Below the pieces are notes generated by a model. The model was not told the DNA's origin and searched no databases. It saw only the letters and a program-made list of their open reading frames with translations. The position numbers were made by a program, and so were the translations under genes. 64,000 nt of DNA from Armatimonadota bacterium (GTDB lineage Bacteria; Armatimonadota; Zipacnadia; Zipacnadales; JABUFB01), in contig JABUFB010000010.1 in the NCBI GenBank assembly GCA_013314775.1, positions 1 through 64,000 of the forward strand, in the 5' to 3' direction. Of the stretch, positions 51,755-60,980 are shown piece by piece; the stretch's first letter is position 1; each line of letters begins with the position of its first letter.

Positions 51755-54700
51755 CTACTCAACTGCCTCCAGCGGCCACAGGCGGTAAAGCAAGACCTGC
51801 AGATCGCCCGGGAATGGCTGCCCATCGGGGAGCGCAAGCTCCACTCGATTCTCTCCCGGTGCAAGACGCAGGGCCGCTGTATCCAGGGCCACTTTCTCGC
51901 CGGGTACCATGCCTCCGGGCCAGAGCGTCGCTCCGTCCGGGCCTGCTACCGTGAATGCCTGTCCCTGGTTCAGACTGATCGGAAGCCTCACTTCGCGGCC
52001 GTTCACTCGCAGTACTGGGTTCACAAGGCCACCCGGTTCGGTAAGTTCTGGCAGACCGCGAAGCTCGTCGAACATCACACTCGCTGACGAGTTGGGCGAC
52101 AGGTTGTTGAAATACAGCACCAGGTATTCTACCTTCGTCAGGTCGAATGGCCCGGTTTTCGGCAGTTCGAAGACAAGCACTCGCCAGCCTTTGAAGTTGA
52201 CCACCGGCGTGAAGTCCAGATTGCGGCCGGCGCTGTCGCGGAACTGTATGCGCAAGATCTCCTGGTTTGCGTCGCCGTTCACCCATAGCCCGATGCCCTC
52301 GAAGCCGGACAGGTCAACGGGCGCCTGGAAACGCTTGCCGATGCCGCCCCAGCCGCCGGGGCCGCCGGAGTTCGTGGCATCATACTTCAGGGAGGCGGAG
52401 CCCTGTCGCGCATCGGGCACTACCTCGAAGGACTGGGCCACATCAGCGCGCACCGGACCGTTCTCCGTGAGCTTCTTCTCCCCGCCCTGCACGAACTTCT
52501 CGAAATCGTTCCACTCGCTCATCCTGAAAGGTGCGGCGTCGTCGAAGGCCTCGATCGTCACCGCATTCTCATGCTGGTAGTCCTGGCCCGTGCCGCGCGG
52601 ACGCACGCCCAGGACCAGCTCGACGCCCAGGTCGCAGGGCGTGTCCAGATCGTTCCTGATGGTCCAGACATTGCCCACCCCGTCGAGCAGGTCGAGAAGC
52701 CGCGGCTCCTCGTACGCTGCACGGTAGAGCGTCCAGTCTCCATCGCCTTCGCCGAAAAGCCGGAAGTCCTTCTTGGGCTCCCGGAGCTTCGCCCGAATTG
52801 CTTCGCCGAAATGCTTCTCAGCCCGACAGCGCTCCCAGCGGCCGATGGTCTCCCACAACTGGCGCGTCTGCGTCAGTCGGTCCATGGCCTCGCGCGAAGT
52901 CTCCACAGAAATAGAGCCATCCACACCGAGGGCTTTCGCGCAGACATACTCGATCTGGTCCGGCCGGCAGTCTCTGAACCAGTAGTACCAGCCGATGTCC
53001 GCCTTGGTGAGATTGCTCTCCATACCCAGAATGGCCGGCCACCGGTCATCCAGGTAGCCCTTGATGTCCCCGTGGCCGTCTGCCGAGGCGCTCCGCGGCA
53101 CGATATGCCAGGTGAAGTTGCTGCCCGTCCCGTTGCTGGTCTGGTAGAGGACGTCGCGCCCGAAACCGTCCCAATACCCCTTGTGCAGCTTATTCAGGTA
53201 GTACCAGCGGTCGAGGTATGGCTCGATGATCCCGTCGCTGGCGTCGAAGTAAACGAAGTCAAGGTTGCACTCATTGAAAACCCTGGCGAAGTTGCCGGTC
53301 ATTTCCTCCACGAGAGTGCTGTCGGGGTCCACCAGGAAAAAGCCCCACATGGACAGCAGCCCCTTGACCTCGGCTCCCGCGGGGTGACTGGACGCTTTCG
53401 TCCCGAATGCCCCGCGCCGACAGTTGAGCATCCGGTAGGGTGCCCCCGGTTCCACCTGATCAGTGTACTGGATGATCTCATCGCCGATTTGGATGCAAGA
53501 GCCGGGGAAGGCTATGCTCCTCGGGCCATTCGGCGGCAGTGGCGGAGCTTCAGCAAGCGCGATCGTGGTCGCTGTCTCATCCAGCGCCTCCGCCAGTGGC
53601 GGGCACTTCACCGAAGCCAGGCGCGGATCCGGGACCGGCGTGATGTACGGGTCGCCGGGGCTGATGGACGGACCGAATACATGCACGCCGGCATCCAGAC
53701 CAGCGGCGTGAATCCGGCGAACCGCTTCCTTCACGTCTTCCAATCCCCGCGGGAAGTTCTTCGTGTTCGTGTCAAAATGCCCATGATTGGCGAGCCACGA
53801 GTCTTTCAGGAAGATGATGGTGCCGAATCCGCCGACTTTCGCGTATTCGATGAGCGTGTCGATGTCATCCATCACCACACCCGTTGCGAAAAGATACGAC
53901 TTGCGGGCGGCATCCGAGACCCGGTTCCATTGGCCGTCCAGCATCGGACAGGGCAGGCCATTCTCACGCTGGGCTTCCATGATCGCTTCGAAGAACGCCT
54001 CGCGCGGCGCGGCGGCAAGCGCGAAGGAGGTACCGACCATCCCGTGTTCCCGCGTGCAGATCGAGCGCGGCGCGAAGACCTGAGAACTGCGGGCCTGGGG
54101 CTGGTTGAAGGTGTTCACAGTTGTGCCGAACATGCAGGCCCCGAAGCGGTCGTCGAAGGTGCCGTTCAGGGCGAATCCGGTCTTCTCAAGGCGTCTCAGC
54201 GGGAACTGAATCTCGAACTGTGAGACGCTCTCCGGCTCAATGGAGACGAGAGTGAACAGCAGGTGGTGACCGCGGACCGAAACGTCCACACTCGCCCTGA
54301 TGTCCGGATCGATGAAGCCGATCTCCAGCCTGTTGCCCTGAGCGCGCACGGTCCGGGCGGGGATCGTCGCTCCGCTGCGGACTACCTGGAAGACCGGCAC
54401 CGGGAGGGCCCCGGCATACTGCTCGCCCGACGCAAGATCGGTGAACTCCTTGAGCAGACAGTTGGGGGTGAAGCTCAGCCGGAAGGTCTTCGTCTCGAAG
54501 GTCACGTCCGCGCCACCCTGCTCACCTTCCGGCAAGTCAATCGGTTCCACGGACACATCATCCACCTCCACCCAGTGACCGGGCGACGGGTAGATTGCCA
54601 GCGCCGAACGCAGATAGCCGTCTCCCGCAGGCATGTACAGGGCGCTGAACTGCCGCCAGCCTCCGGTCGCTTCGCCGGCCATAATGGTCTGGCCGCCGAT

Positions 54701-55093
54701 TGGCGCGTTCTGATAGTACTCGTAGAAATGGACGTTGAAAGGCCCGCCGCGCGCCCAGAGCGTAACCCGGTACCATTTCTCGGCCGCCAGGCCTTGCAGC
54801 ATGCTGTACAGGTGCGCGGTGCCTTTTTCGGGCGAGGTCAAGCGCACGAAAGACGCGCCGCCATGGGCGCCCTCCGTGCCGATCTCGAAGTGCCCGGTGT
54901 ACGCGCTGTTCAGCGTCCAATTCTCGGGCAGACGGGGCGGATCGGCAAGCGTCCAGCCGCTGGCCTTGCCCTCCGCATCCAGACCGATGGGGTATAGCTT
55001 CTCGAACCCGCCATTGACTACGAGATTCTGCGCTGGAGTGGCTGAAGCAAAGGCGAGCAACAACAGAACGTTGGGAAGGCGAAGCGCGCTCAT
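51755..55093 (-). CDS. Large secreted TIM-barrel glycoside hydrolase-like protein with carbohydrate-binding domains (1112 aa)
   Basis: Start ATG 55093 has GGAGG 7-8 nt upstream and gives a clean signal peptide (LPNVLLLLAFASATPAQ). Residues about 22-190 form a CBM4/CBM22-like jelly roll (NLVVNGGFEKLYP). The middle resembles clan GH-D/GH31-type barrels: a Trp-rich entry, VGGFGTIIFLKDSW, AAGLDAGVHVFGPS and LDFVYFDASDG, where Asp617 is a candidate nucleophile. Residues about 950-1070 resemble CBM11 (LSGFEGIGLWVNGD, FKGWRVLVFELP). The precise family is not recognised. Divergent from the aldo/keto reductase gene. Confidence 0.75.
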   Translation of the reverse strand: MSALRLPNVLLLLAFASATPAQNLVVNGGFEKLYPIGLDAEGKASGWTLADPPRLPENWTLNSAYTGHFEIGTEGAHGGASFVRLTSPEKGTAHLYSMLQGLAAEKWYRVTLWARGGPFNVHFYEYYQNAPIGGQTIMAGEATGGWRQFSALYMPAGDGYLRSALAIYPSPGHWVEVDDVSVEPIDLPEGEQGGADVTFETKTFRLSFTPNCLLKEFTDLASGEQYAGALPVPVFQVVRSGATIPARTVRAQGNRLEIGFIDPDIRASVDVSVRGHHLLFTLVSIEPESVSQFEIQFPLRRLEKTGFALNGTFDDRFGACMFGTTVNTFNQPQARSSQVFAPRSICTREHGMVGTSFALAAAPREAFFEAIMEAQRENGLPCPMLDGQWNRVSDAARKSYLFATGVVMDDIDTLIEYAKVGGFGTIIFLKDSWLANHGHFDTNTKNFPRGLEDVKEAVRRIHAAGLDAGVHVFGPSISPGDPYITPVPDPRLASVKCPPLAEALDETATTIALAEAPPLPPNGPRSIAFPGSCIQIGDEIIQYTDQVEPGAPYRMLNCRRGAFGTKASSHPAGAEVKGLLSMWGFFLVDPDSTLVEEMTGNFARVFNECNLDFVYFDASDGIIEPYLDRWYYLNKLHKGYWDGFGRDVLYQTSNGTGSNFTWHIVPRSASADGHGDIKGYLDDRWPAILGMESNLTKADIGWYYWFRDCRPDQIEYVCAKALGVDGSISVETSREAMDRLTQTRQLWETIGRWERCRAEKHFGEAIRAKLREPKKDFRLFGEGDGDWTLYRAAYEEPRLLDLLDGVGNVWTIRNDLDTPCDLGVELVLGVRPRGTGQDYQHENAVTIEAFDDAAPFRMSEWNDFEKFVQGGEKKLTENGPVRADVAQSFEVVPDARQGSASLKYDATNSGGPGGWGGIGKRFQAPVDLSGFEGIGLWVNGDANQEILRIQFRDSAGRNLDFTPVVNFKGWRVLVFELPKTGPFDLTKVEYLVLYFNNLSPNSSASVMFDELRGLPELTEPGGLVNPVLRVNGREVRLPISLNQGQAFTVAGPDGATLWPGGMVPGEKVALDTAALRLAPGENRVELALPDGQPFPGDLQVLLYRLWPLEAVE

Positions 55094-55272
55094 AGACGGT
55101 CCTCCGTGCGGCGATGGATTGCGTTGGCTGGAAGGTTCCCCACGCCCGGCCTTCCGCCCTCCGCTCCCTGGGCCGAGTGAGGCCGGGAGGTCTCGCTCCG
55201 TGGACGAGGAACACTTTTGCCGCCCGGGCTTCTTCGGACTGCTCGGCAGACTGTGCGCGAAAGGAGCAAGCC

Positions 55273-56310
55273 ATGCCCGCAACGCCATTCAGGATCGCCG
55301 AGGACGCGGTGGACCCCGCCCTCGTCCCAAAGTTCACGGTCTGGACCGGCGCGCAGATACCCGCCATCGGCCTGGGGACCTTCGGCTCCGACCGTTTCTC
55401 CGGCGAGCAGATCGCCGAGGCTGTCTTTGGTGCCGCCAGCGTCGGCTACCGGCATTTTGACTGTGCTGCAGTGTACGGCAATGAAGCACTGATAGGCGAA
55501 GCGCTTGAGGCCGTCATCAAGGGCGGCGTGCCGCGCGAGGAACTCTGGGTCACCTCCAAACTGTGGAACGACAAGCACGGCGAGGAGGACGTGATCCCGG
55601 CTTTCGAGCAGTCACTTGCCGACCTGCGTCTGGACTACCTGGACCTGTATCTGATCCACTGGCCCTTCCCCAACTTCCACCCGCCCGGTTGTGATGTGAG
55701 TTCGCGCTCCGCCGATGCGAAACCCTATATCCACGAAAGCTACATGAAGACATGGCGGAAGCTGGAGGAACTCGTGGATCGCGGGCTCGTGAGGCACATC
55801 GGCACCTCCAACATGACCGTGCCCAAGTTACGCCTGCTCCTGCGGGATGCGCGCATCAAGCCCGCCTGCAACGAGATGGAACTGCACCCCCATTTCCAAC
55901 AGCCCGAACTGTTCGAGTACGTAAAGGCCAACGGCATCGTGCCCATCGGCTACTGCCCCATCGGCTCGCCGAATCGTCCGGATCGCGACCGCACACCGGA
56001 AGACACCTCGCCCACCGAAGACCCGGTGATTGTCGACATCGCCCAGCAGCACGGTGTGCACCCGGCGGTGATCTGCGTGAAATGGGCCGTCCAGCGCGGG
56101 CAGATCCCCATCCCGTTCTCGATCAAGCGCCACCAGTATCTCGCCAGCATCCGGGCGATCTGCGAGGATCCGCTGACGGACCAGGAAATGGCGGCCATCG
56201 CGGGCATCGACCGCAACTGCCGGCTGATCAAGGGCCAGGTCTTCCTGTGGAAGGAGGGGCAAGACTGGGAAGACCTCTGGGACCCGGATGGGGAGATCAC
56301 GCCGCCCTAG
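55273..56310 (+). CDS. Aldo/keto reductase
   Basis: 345 residues from ATG 55273 with AAGGAGC 7 nt upstream. The catalytic tetrad is intact: Asp63 and Tyr68 (FDCAAVYGNE), Lys96 (VTSKLWN) and His129 (LIHWP). Cofactor-binding features near the C-terminus (PIPFSIKRHQYLASI) suggest NADP. It would interconvert a sugar aldehyde and alcohol. It heads a plus-strand run with a Gfo/Idh oxidoreductase, a PEP-CTERM protein and a glycyl radical enzyme, opposite the glycosidases, consistent with processing of released sugars. Confidence 0.92.
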   Translation: MPATPFRIAEDAVDPALVPKFTVWTGAQIPAIGLGTFGSDRFSGEQIAEAVFGAASVGYRHFDCAAVYGNEALIGEALEAVIKGGVPREELWVTSKLWNDKHGEEDVIPAFEQSLADLRLDYLDLYLIHWPFPNFHPPGCDVSSRSADAKPYIHESYMKTWRKLEELVDRGLVRHIGTSNMTVPKLRLLLRDARIKPACNEMELHPHFQQPELFEYVKANGIVPIGYCPIGSPNRPDRDRTPEDTSPTEDPVIVDIAQQHGVHPAVICVKWAVQRGQIPIPFSIKRHQYLASIRAICEDPLTDQEMAAIAGIDRNCRLIKGQVFLWKEGQDWEDLWDPDGEITPP

Positions 56311-56416
56311 CCGGAAGGACTGCCGGCACCTCTGGGGGAAAGTATGGACGAGCCGCTCAGGCCCCGGCCGGAGCGAATTCTTGATTCGCAACGCACTGCA
56401 TGGAGGAACCAGAACG

Positions 56417-57454
56417 ATGTCTGAGAAGCTCGGATGCGCAATCTGGGGCGCCGGTTGGGTCTCCGGCGAGCACCTGAAGGCCTACGTGAAGCACGCCGAC
56501 TGCGAAGTCGTTGCCGTTGGTAGCCGCAGAGAGTCCTCGGCGCGCAATGTAGCCGCCGCTGCGGGCCTTGACCCGGATGCAATCAGCGTTTACACGGACT
56601 ATGACCAGTTGATGGCCGACGATCGGGTGCAGCTTGTGTCCATCTGCACGCCGAATCATCTACACGTTGCCGAGGGCGTCAAGGCGGCTGCCGCAGGCAA
56701 ACACATGATCATGGAAAAGCCTATGGCCATGAGCGTGGACGGGATCCGCGAGCTCCGCGATGCCGTGCGTGAGAGCGGCGTGAAGAGCCTGGTGAGTTTC
56801 GTCCTCCACTGGAACCCGGGCCTGATGAACACCAAGGCGCTGATGGAGGCAGGGGCCATCGGCGATGTGTTCTATGCCGAAGCGGACTACTGGCACGGTG
56901 TCAGCGACTGGTACTCGGGCTGGGAGTGGGCGCGGAAGATCGAGACCGGGGGCAGCAGCTTTCTCTTCGGCGGTTGCCATGCGGTGGACGCGATCCGCTG
57001 GCTGACCGGGCTGGAGATCGTGGAAGTTGCCGGGTATGCCGGCGGTTGGGACGACCGGTACGAGTACCCGGCTACTGTGGTCGCAGCGGTCAAGTGGAGC
57101 AACGGTGCAGTGGGCAAGATCTCCAGTTCCGTGGATTGTGTAATGCCATACCAGTTCAACATTGATATCATGGGTCGGGACGGGTCCATTCGCGGCAATC
57201 GCGTGTGGTCAAAGAAACTGCTCCCGGCTGCCAACGGGTGGACCGAAGTGCCCGGCGTGCAGCCCGACAGCGGCGATGTAGAGCATCACCCCTTCGAGGG
57301 CGAGATTGACCACATGGTCAATGCCATTCTCACGGACACCCGCCCGTGCCCGGACATCGAGGATGCGGTAAAAACCCACGAGGTCTGCATCGCTGTGGAC
57401 ATGTCCGCGGCCAACGGCGGTGAACCGGTCAGGCTGCCGCTCGTCGGGGATTGA
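56417..57454 (+). CDS. Gfo/Idh/MocA-family oxidoreductase
   Basis: 345 residues, start ATG 56417 with GGAGG 11 nt upstream. Rossmann motif AIWGAGWVSGEHL, NAD-site ICTPNHLH and the catalytic EKP (Glu100-Lys101-Pro102) are intact, followed by GGSSFLFGGCHAVDAIRWL with the family's substrate-site His. Expected to oxidise or reduce a sugar, sugar acid or cyclitol with NAD(P). It lies between the aldo/keto reductase and the PEP-CTERM gene. Confidence 0.9.
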   Translation: MSEKLGCAIWGAGWVSGEHLKAYVKHADCEVVAVGSRRESSARNVAAAAGLDPDAISVYTDYDQLMADDRVQLVSICTPNHLHVAEGVKAAAAGKHMIMEKPMAMSVDGIRELRDAVRESGVKSLVSFVLHWNPGLMNTKALMEAGAIGDVFYAEADYWHGVSDWYSGWEWARKIETGGSSFLFGGCHAVDAIRWLTGLEIVEVAGYAGGWDDRYEYPATVVAAVKWSNGAVGKISSSVDCVMPYQFNIDIMGRDGSIRGNRVWSKKLLPAANGWTEVPGVQPDSGDVEHHPFEGEIDHMVNAILTDTRPCPDIEDAVKTHEVCIAVDMSAANGGEPVRLPLVGD

Positions 57455-57462
57455 AGGCGCAG

Positions 57463-58212
57463 ATGAGCACACCGAGACTGCGATCAGGGAGCATGATGGT
57501 CGGACTGTGTCTGCTCGTGCCGCTGCTTGGGTGGTGCGTTCCCGGTCACTGCTTCAGTCTGGTGGATTTCGACCACGATACAGCAGGCAACAGCATTGTC
57601 ACGGGCACCCAGATCACGGCCCTGTATGCTCCCTGGGGCCTGAGTTTCGGGAGCGTGGCATCCGGCAACTACGGCGCGCCCGGAACCACGTATGAGGGAG
57701 AGAGCATCCTTCCCGGCGGGTACGTGGGCAACAGCGCACATGCCAACCACTGGGTCACTGCGCCCAACGTGGTGAGCTTCCGCTCCTCCATCGGGCGCAA
57801 CTGGCGCATATTCAGGGACGACTGGGCTTACGGGTACGTGGACTTCCTGAATGCGGGGGTCTGCAATGTCTCCATCGTGGCATCGCTCAACTTCCCCAGC
57901 ACAGGGCACAATGCCTACGTCGTGGCCTGGTTCGATGACGGCAGCAGCGCGACCGACCTGATGACCGATGGTGAATGGCGCGACACACTCTCCGTCAGCG
58001 CCCCCGCCGGCCACTACATCACCCGGTTCGAGTACCACGGGCAGGGCTTTGACAGCCTTCCTGTAGAAACCGGAGCGTATTTTGACAATCTGACTTACCA
58101 GACACCAGAACCGGGCAGCCTCGCGCTGGTTGGTGCGGGTCTTGCAGCCCTTGCCCTCATCGCCCGCAGGCACTCAGCCCGCGGCGCAGACACGGGAGCC
58201 ACAATTAGATGA
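57463..58212 (+). CDS. PEP-CTERM sorting domain protein
   Basis: 249 residues from ATG 57463 (AAGG 5 nt upstream); TTG 57451 overlapping the previous stop is the alternative. It has a signal peptide (MMVGLCLLVPLLGWCVPGHC), a beta-rich body of about 190 residues without catalytic motif, and a textbook PEP-CTERM tail: TPEPGSLALVGAGLAALALIA then RRHSARG. Exosortase recognises this tail and releases the protein to the cell surface or extracellular matrix. No exosortase gene is in the window, so the system must lie elsewhere. Its stop codon overlaps the next gene's ATG. Confidence 0.85.
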   Translation: MSTPRLRSGSMMVGLCLLVPLLGWCVPGHCFSLVDFDHDTAGNSIVTGTQITALYAPWGLSFGSVASGNYGAPGTTYEGESILPGGYVGNSAHANHWVTAPNVVSFRSSIGRNWRIFRDDWAYGYVDFLNAGVCNVSIVASLNFPSTGHNAYVVAWFDDGSSATDLMTDGEWRDTLSVSAPAGHYITRFEYHGQGFDSLPVETGAYFDNLTYQTPEPGSLALVGAGLAALALIARRHSARGADTGATIR

Positions 58213-60560
58213 CCCAAGTCGCCCACGACCCGGCACATCTCACCCACGAACGCAACACCCAACTCCTCGAGCGCCTCAAGGCCCGGATGCTCGAAGGCCC
58301 GCGCACGCCCACGGGATGGCGGCTGCTCGGTTTCTGTAGAGGCGCACTGGAGAACGAATCGCGACCACTCATCCAGCGCCGAGCAGCCGGCCTCGCGAAA
58401 ACCCTGGAACTGTACCCCGCCCTGATCGAGGATGACGAGATCATCGTGGGCACTCACCATTTCGGTGAGGAGCCCGGCATTGACGGGTGCATTGACTTTC
58501 CGGACATGTACCCGCACCATTTCGCGTCGGCCTTCGACAAGCTGGAAACCGAACTGGCGAAGACCACCCTGTGCGATCGGGCGAAGGCGGAGATCCTCGC
58601 CCTGCGCGGCCGCGCTGACCTCTTCTCAATGCCCGGACCGATCCCCCCAAAACCCGAAGAAGTGCGCCTTGCGGAAGAGGCGGGCTGCATCTTCGGCTGG
58701 GGCAAATCTCTGAACCACAGCGTGCGGGACTTTGCCAAGGTCCTGCGCGTCGGGTTCGAGGGGATTGAGCGCGAAATCGACGAGCAACTGGCCGGGCTGC
58801 GCATTGAAGAGCCCGAAGACCTGGAGCGCGAGGTGTTCCTGCGTGCTGCGAAAACCGTGGCCTGCGCCTGCGCCGGAATCGGCCGCAAGTACGCGCAGAG
58901 GGCCCGCGAGCTCGCGACGGCCTGCGACTGCCCGGTGCGCCGCGAGGAGCTCCTGGGCATCGCAGAGGCCTGTGATCAGGTCCCCGCGAAGCCGGCGCGC
59001 AATCTCCGAGAGGCCATCCAGGCCCTGTGGTTCGCGCATATCATTACCTGCGCCGAGGACCACATCAACGCCAATTCCATTGGCCGCATCGACCAGATTC
59101 TCGGACCTTACTGTCAGGCGGACATTGAGTCCGGGCTGCTGGACGAGACCGGCGCGCTGAACCTGCTCAAGCACCTGTGGCTCAAGCTCTGGCGGGCCTA
59201 TGATGTCCAGCAGATGCAGGTGGGCGGGCAACTTGCCGACGGTTCGGACGCCACCAACCTGATCAGCCATCTCGCATTGCGGGCCACACGGGAGCTCGGC
59301 CTCGTGCGCTGCCTGTCTGTGCGGGTGCATCGGGGGACGCCCGACGCCCTCCTGGATGACGCAGTGGACGTGCTCAGCCGCGGCGGTGGCGTCCCATTCT
59401 TCTTCAATGACGAGGCCATCGTGCCCGCGCTTGTGGACAAGGGCATCACCCTCGAAGATGCCCGGAACTACGCCATCATCGGCTGCGTCGAGGTCACGAT
59501 TCCCGGCCGGGCGTGCCCTCATGCCGTGAGCCACAACACCAACCTCGCCAAGTGCATGGAGCTTGCCCTGCACAATGGCGTCGATGCGCTCACAGGCCTC
59601 CAGGTGGGCCCGCGCACCGGCGATCCGGCGGAGTTCACCTGCATCGAGGACCTCTGGGAAGCCTATCGCCTGCAGGCCGAGCACGTGAACCGCGTAGGTG
59701 CCTTCATCTCCAACTGCGGCCAACTGGATCAGATCCACACCTGGCCCCAGGTGTACCACTCGATCCTCACCGACGACTGCATCGCCCGCGGGCGCGAGAT
59801 GAACGCCGGGGGTGCAATCTACAACTACCATTCGGTCTCTGCCATCGGCATCCCAAACGTCGCGGATTCACTCTGGGCCGTAGAGAAACTGGTGTTTCGC
59901 GAGGGCGCGCTGACCATGCAGGAACTTGTGGACGCTCTGGATGCCAACTTCGAAGGCTGCGAACCCCTGCGGCTCATGCTGCTCAATCGCGCGGAGAAAT
60001 ACGGGAATGACTGCCCGGAAGTGGACGAATGGGCTGCGCGGGTAGCCGGGCACTATTGCGATCACGTGGGCTCGCTCAGGACGTGGTTCGGCGGCACTTT
60101 CCACGCCCATCTGTTCTCGTTTCTGTGGAATGTGAACCCCTGCGGGATGAAAACCGCTGCCCTCCCGGACGGCCGCAAAGCCCACGAGCCACTGGCCTAC
60201 AGCCTGTCATCCACCGCGGGCCGCGACCGCCAGGGAGTCACCGCATTCTTCAACTCCCTGTCCCGCATTCCCCATGAGAAGGCCGCCGGGAGCAGCTCGG
60301 CGATCATCGAACTCGCGCCCTCGTTCTTCGAAGGGGAGGGCCGAGGCAAGTTCATGCAGGTCCTGCGGGCGGCGATCGACGCCGGGGTGGGCCAGATGCA
60401 GTTCAACGTGGTCAGCGCCCAACGCCTGCGTCAGGCCCAGGAGGACCCGGAGCATTACGGCAACATCATCGTGCGGGTGTCGGGCTTCAGCCAGGAGTTC
60501 CGGCTGGTGGACAAGCCCCTTCAGGACCATATCATCGAGCGCACAAAGCACGAGGGGTGA
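58209..60560 (+). CDS. Glycyl radical enzyme (pyruvate formate-lyase/dehydratase superfamily)
   Basis: 783 residues, full length for the superfamily. The radical site is RVSGFS near the C-terminus (Gly759), and the thiyl cysteine is Cys426 in IIGCVEVTIPGR; the following Glu428 is the general base of the eliminase branch (glycerol and propanediol dehydratases, choline and hydroxyproline enzymes) rather than true pyruvate formate-lyase. The exact substrate cannot be assigned. It needs a radical SAM activase, normally adjacent, but none lies nearby. The gene overlaps the PEP-CTERM stop (ATGA). Oxygen sensitivity implies function under anoxic conditions; a sugar-derived diol is a reasonable substrate guess. 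Confidence 0.9.
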   Translation: MTQVAHDPAHLTHERNTQLLERLKARMLEGPRTPTGWRLLGFCRGALENESRPLIQRRAAGLAKTLELYPALIEDDEIIVGTHHFGEEPGIDGCIDFPDMYPHHFASAFDKLETELAKTTLCDRAKAEILALRGRADLFSMPGPIPPKPEEVRLAEEAGCIFGWGKSLNHSVRDFAKVLRVGFEGIEREIDEQLAGLRIEEPEDLEREVFLRAAKTVACACAGIGRKYAQRARELATACDCPVRREELLGIAEACDQVPAKPARNLREAIQALWFAHIITCAEDHINANSIGRIDQILGPYCQADIESGLLDETGALNLLKHLWLKLWRAYDVQQMQVGGQLADGSDATNLISHLALRATRELGLVRCLSVRVHRGTPDALLDDAVDVLSRGGGVPFFFNDEAIVPALVDKGITLEDARNYAIIGCVEVTIPGRACPHAVSHNTNLAKCMELALHNGVDALTGLQVGPRTGDPAEFTCIEDLWEAYRLQAEHVNRVGAFISNCGQLDQIHTWPQVYHSILTDDCIARGREMNAGGAIYNYHSVSAIGIPNVADSLWAVEKLVFREGALTMQELVDALDANFEGCEPLRLMLLNRAEKYGNDCPEVDEWAARVAGHYCDHVGSLRTWFGGTFHAHLFSFLWNVNPCGMKTAALPDGRKAHEPLAYSLSSTAGRDRQGVTAFFNSLSRIPHEKAAGSSSAIIELAPSFFEGEGRGKFMQVLRAAIDAGVGQMQFNVVSAQRLRQAQEDPEHYGNIIVRVSGFSQEFRLVDKPLQDHIIERTKHEG

Positions 60561-60980
60561 GGGGGTAGTCAAACACCCCATGCCCTTTGACGAACCGTCA
60601 TGTGCCGGCCTCGAAAACTCATCGCCAGATGCCGAGGTCGTCGCGCTGGATCTGGACGCAGCTGCCATCGTACACAAAGGGTGCTAACGCACAAAACACC
60701 CCGCTCTCTTCGTATGGCTTCCCACAGTCCGGGTCACAGATTCCCGTGACGTTTCCTGCGTCGTCCCAGGTCAGCACCCATGCTCACGCGACCACCGCCT
60801 CCTCAAGTGTAACGGCACGTGCGCCTGTTCGAACGTCTACCCCCGCTAACGGATGACCGATCCCAGCCCATCCCAACTGCACGCTTCCCCGATCTCAGGT
60901 GCCAACCATGCGAGGCTCTGCAGAGCCCCGAGTGCGTCCATTTTCCTGGGCGCCGCTATCCCGAAACGGACCTAACACGT
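60561..60980. other. Intergenic region downstream of the glycyl radical enzyme
   Basis: 420 bases with no intact gene. A weak GGGGT/ACCCC hairpin (60562-60579) follows the glycyl radical gene. Most of the rest is covered by a decayed minus-strand reading frame, listed separately. Confidence 0.5.
60619..60941 (-). pseudogene. Decayed small ORF downstream of the HARE-HTH gene
   Basis: Minus-strand sequence with protein-like composition in pieces. A frame starting at ATG 60941 (MDALGALQSLAWLAPEI...) stops at 60846. A second frame runs from about 60894 through VDVRTGARAVTLEEAVVA, meets an in-frame TGA at 60784-60786, then continues as WVLTWDDAGNVTGICDPDCG and further to a stop at 60619-60621. 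One frameshift and one nonsense change would join them into a protein of about 100 residues. The C-terminal part has four cysteines. No family recognised. Confidence 0.3.

Noticed and set aside
60784-60786. In-frame TGA as a selenocysteine codon
   Set aside because: No convincing bacterial SECIS hairpin follows, and the same reading also needs a frameshift upstream, so decay is the simpler reading.
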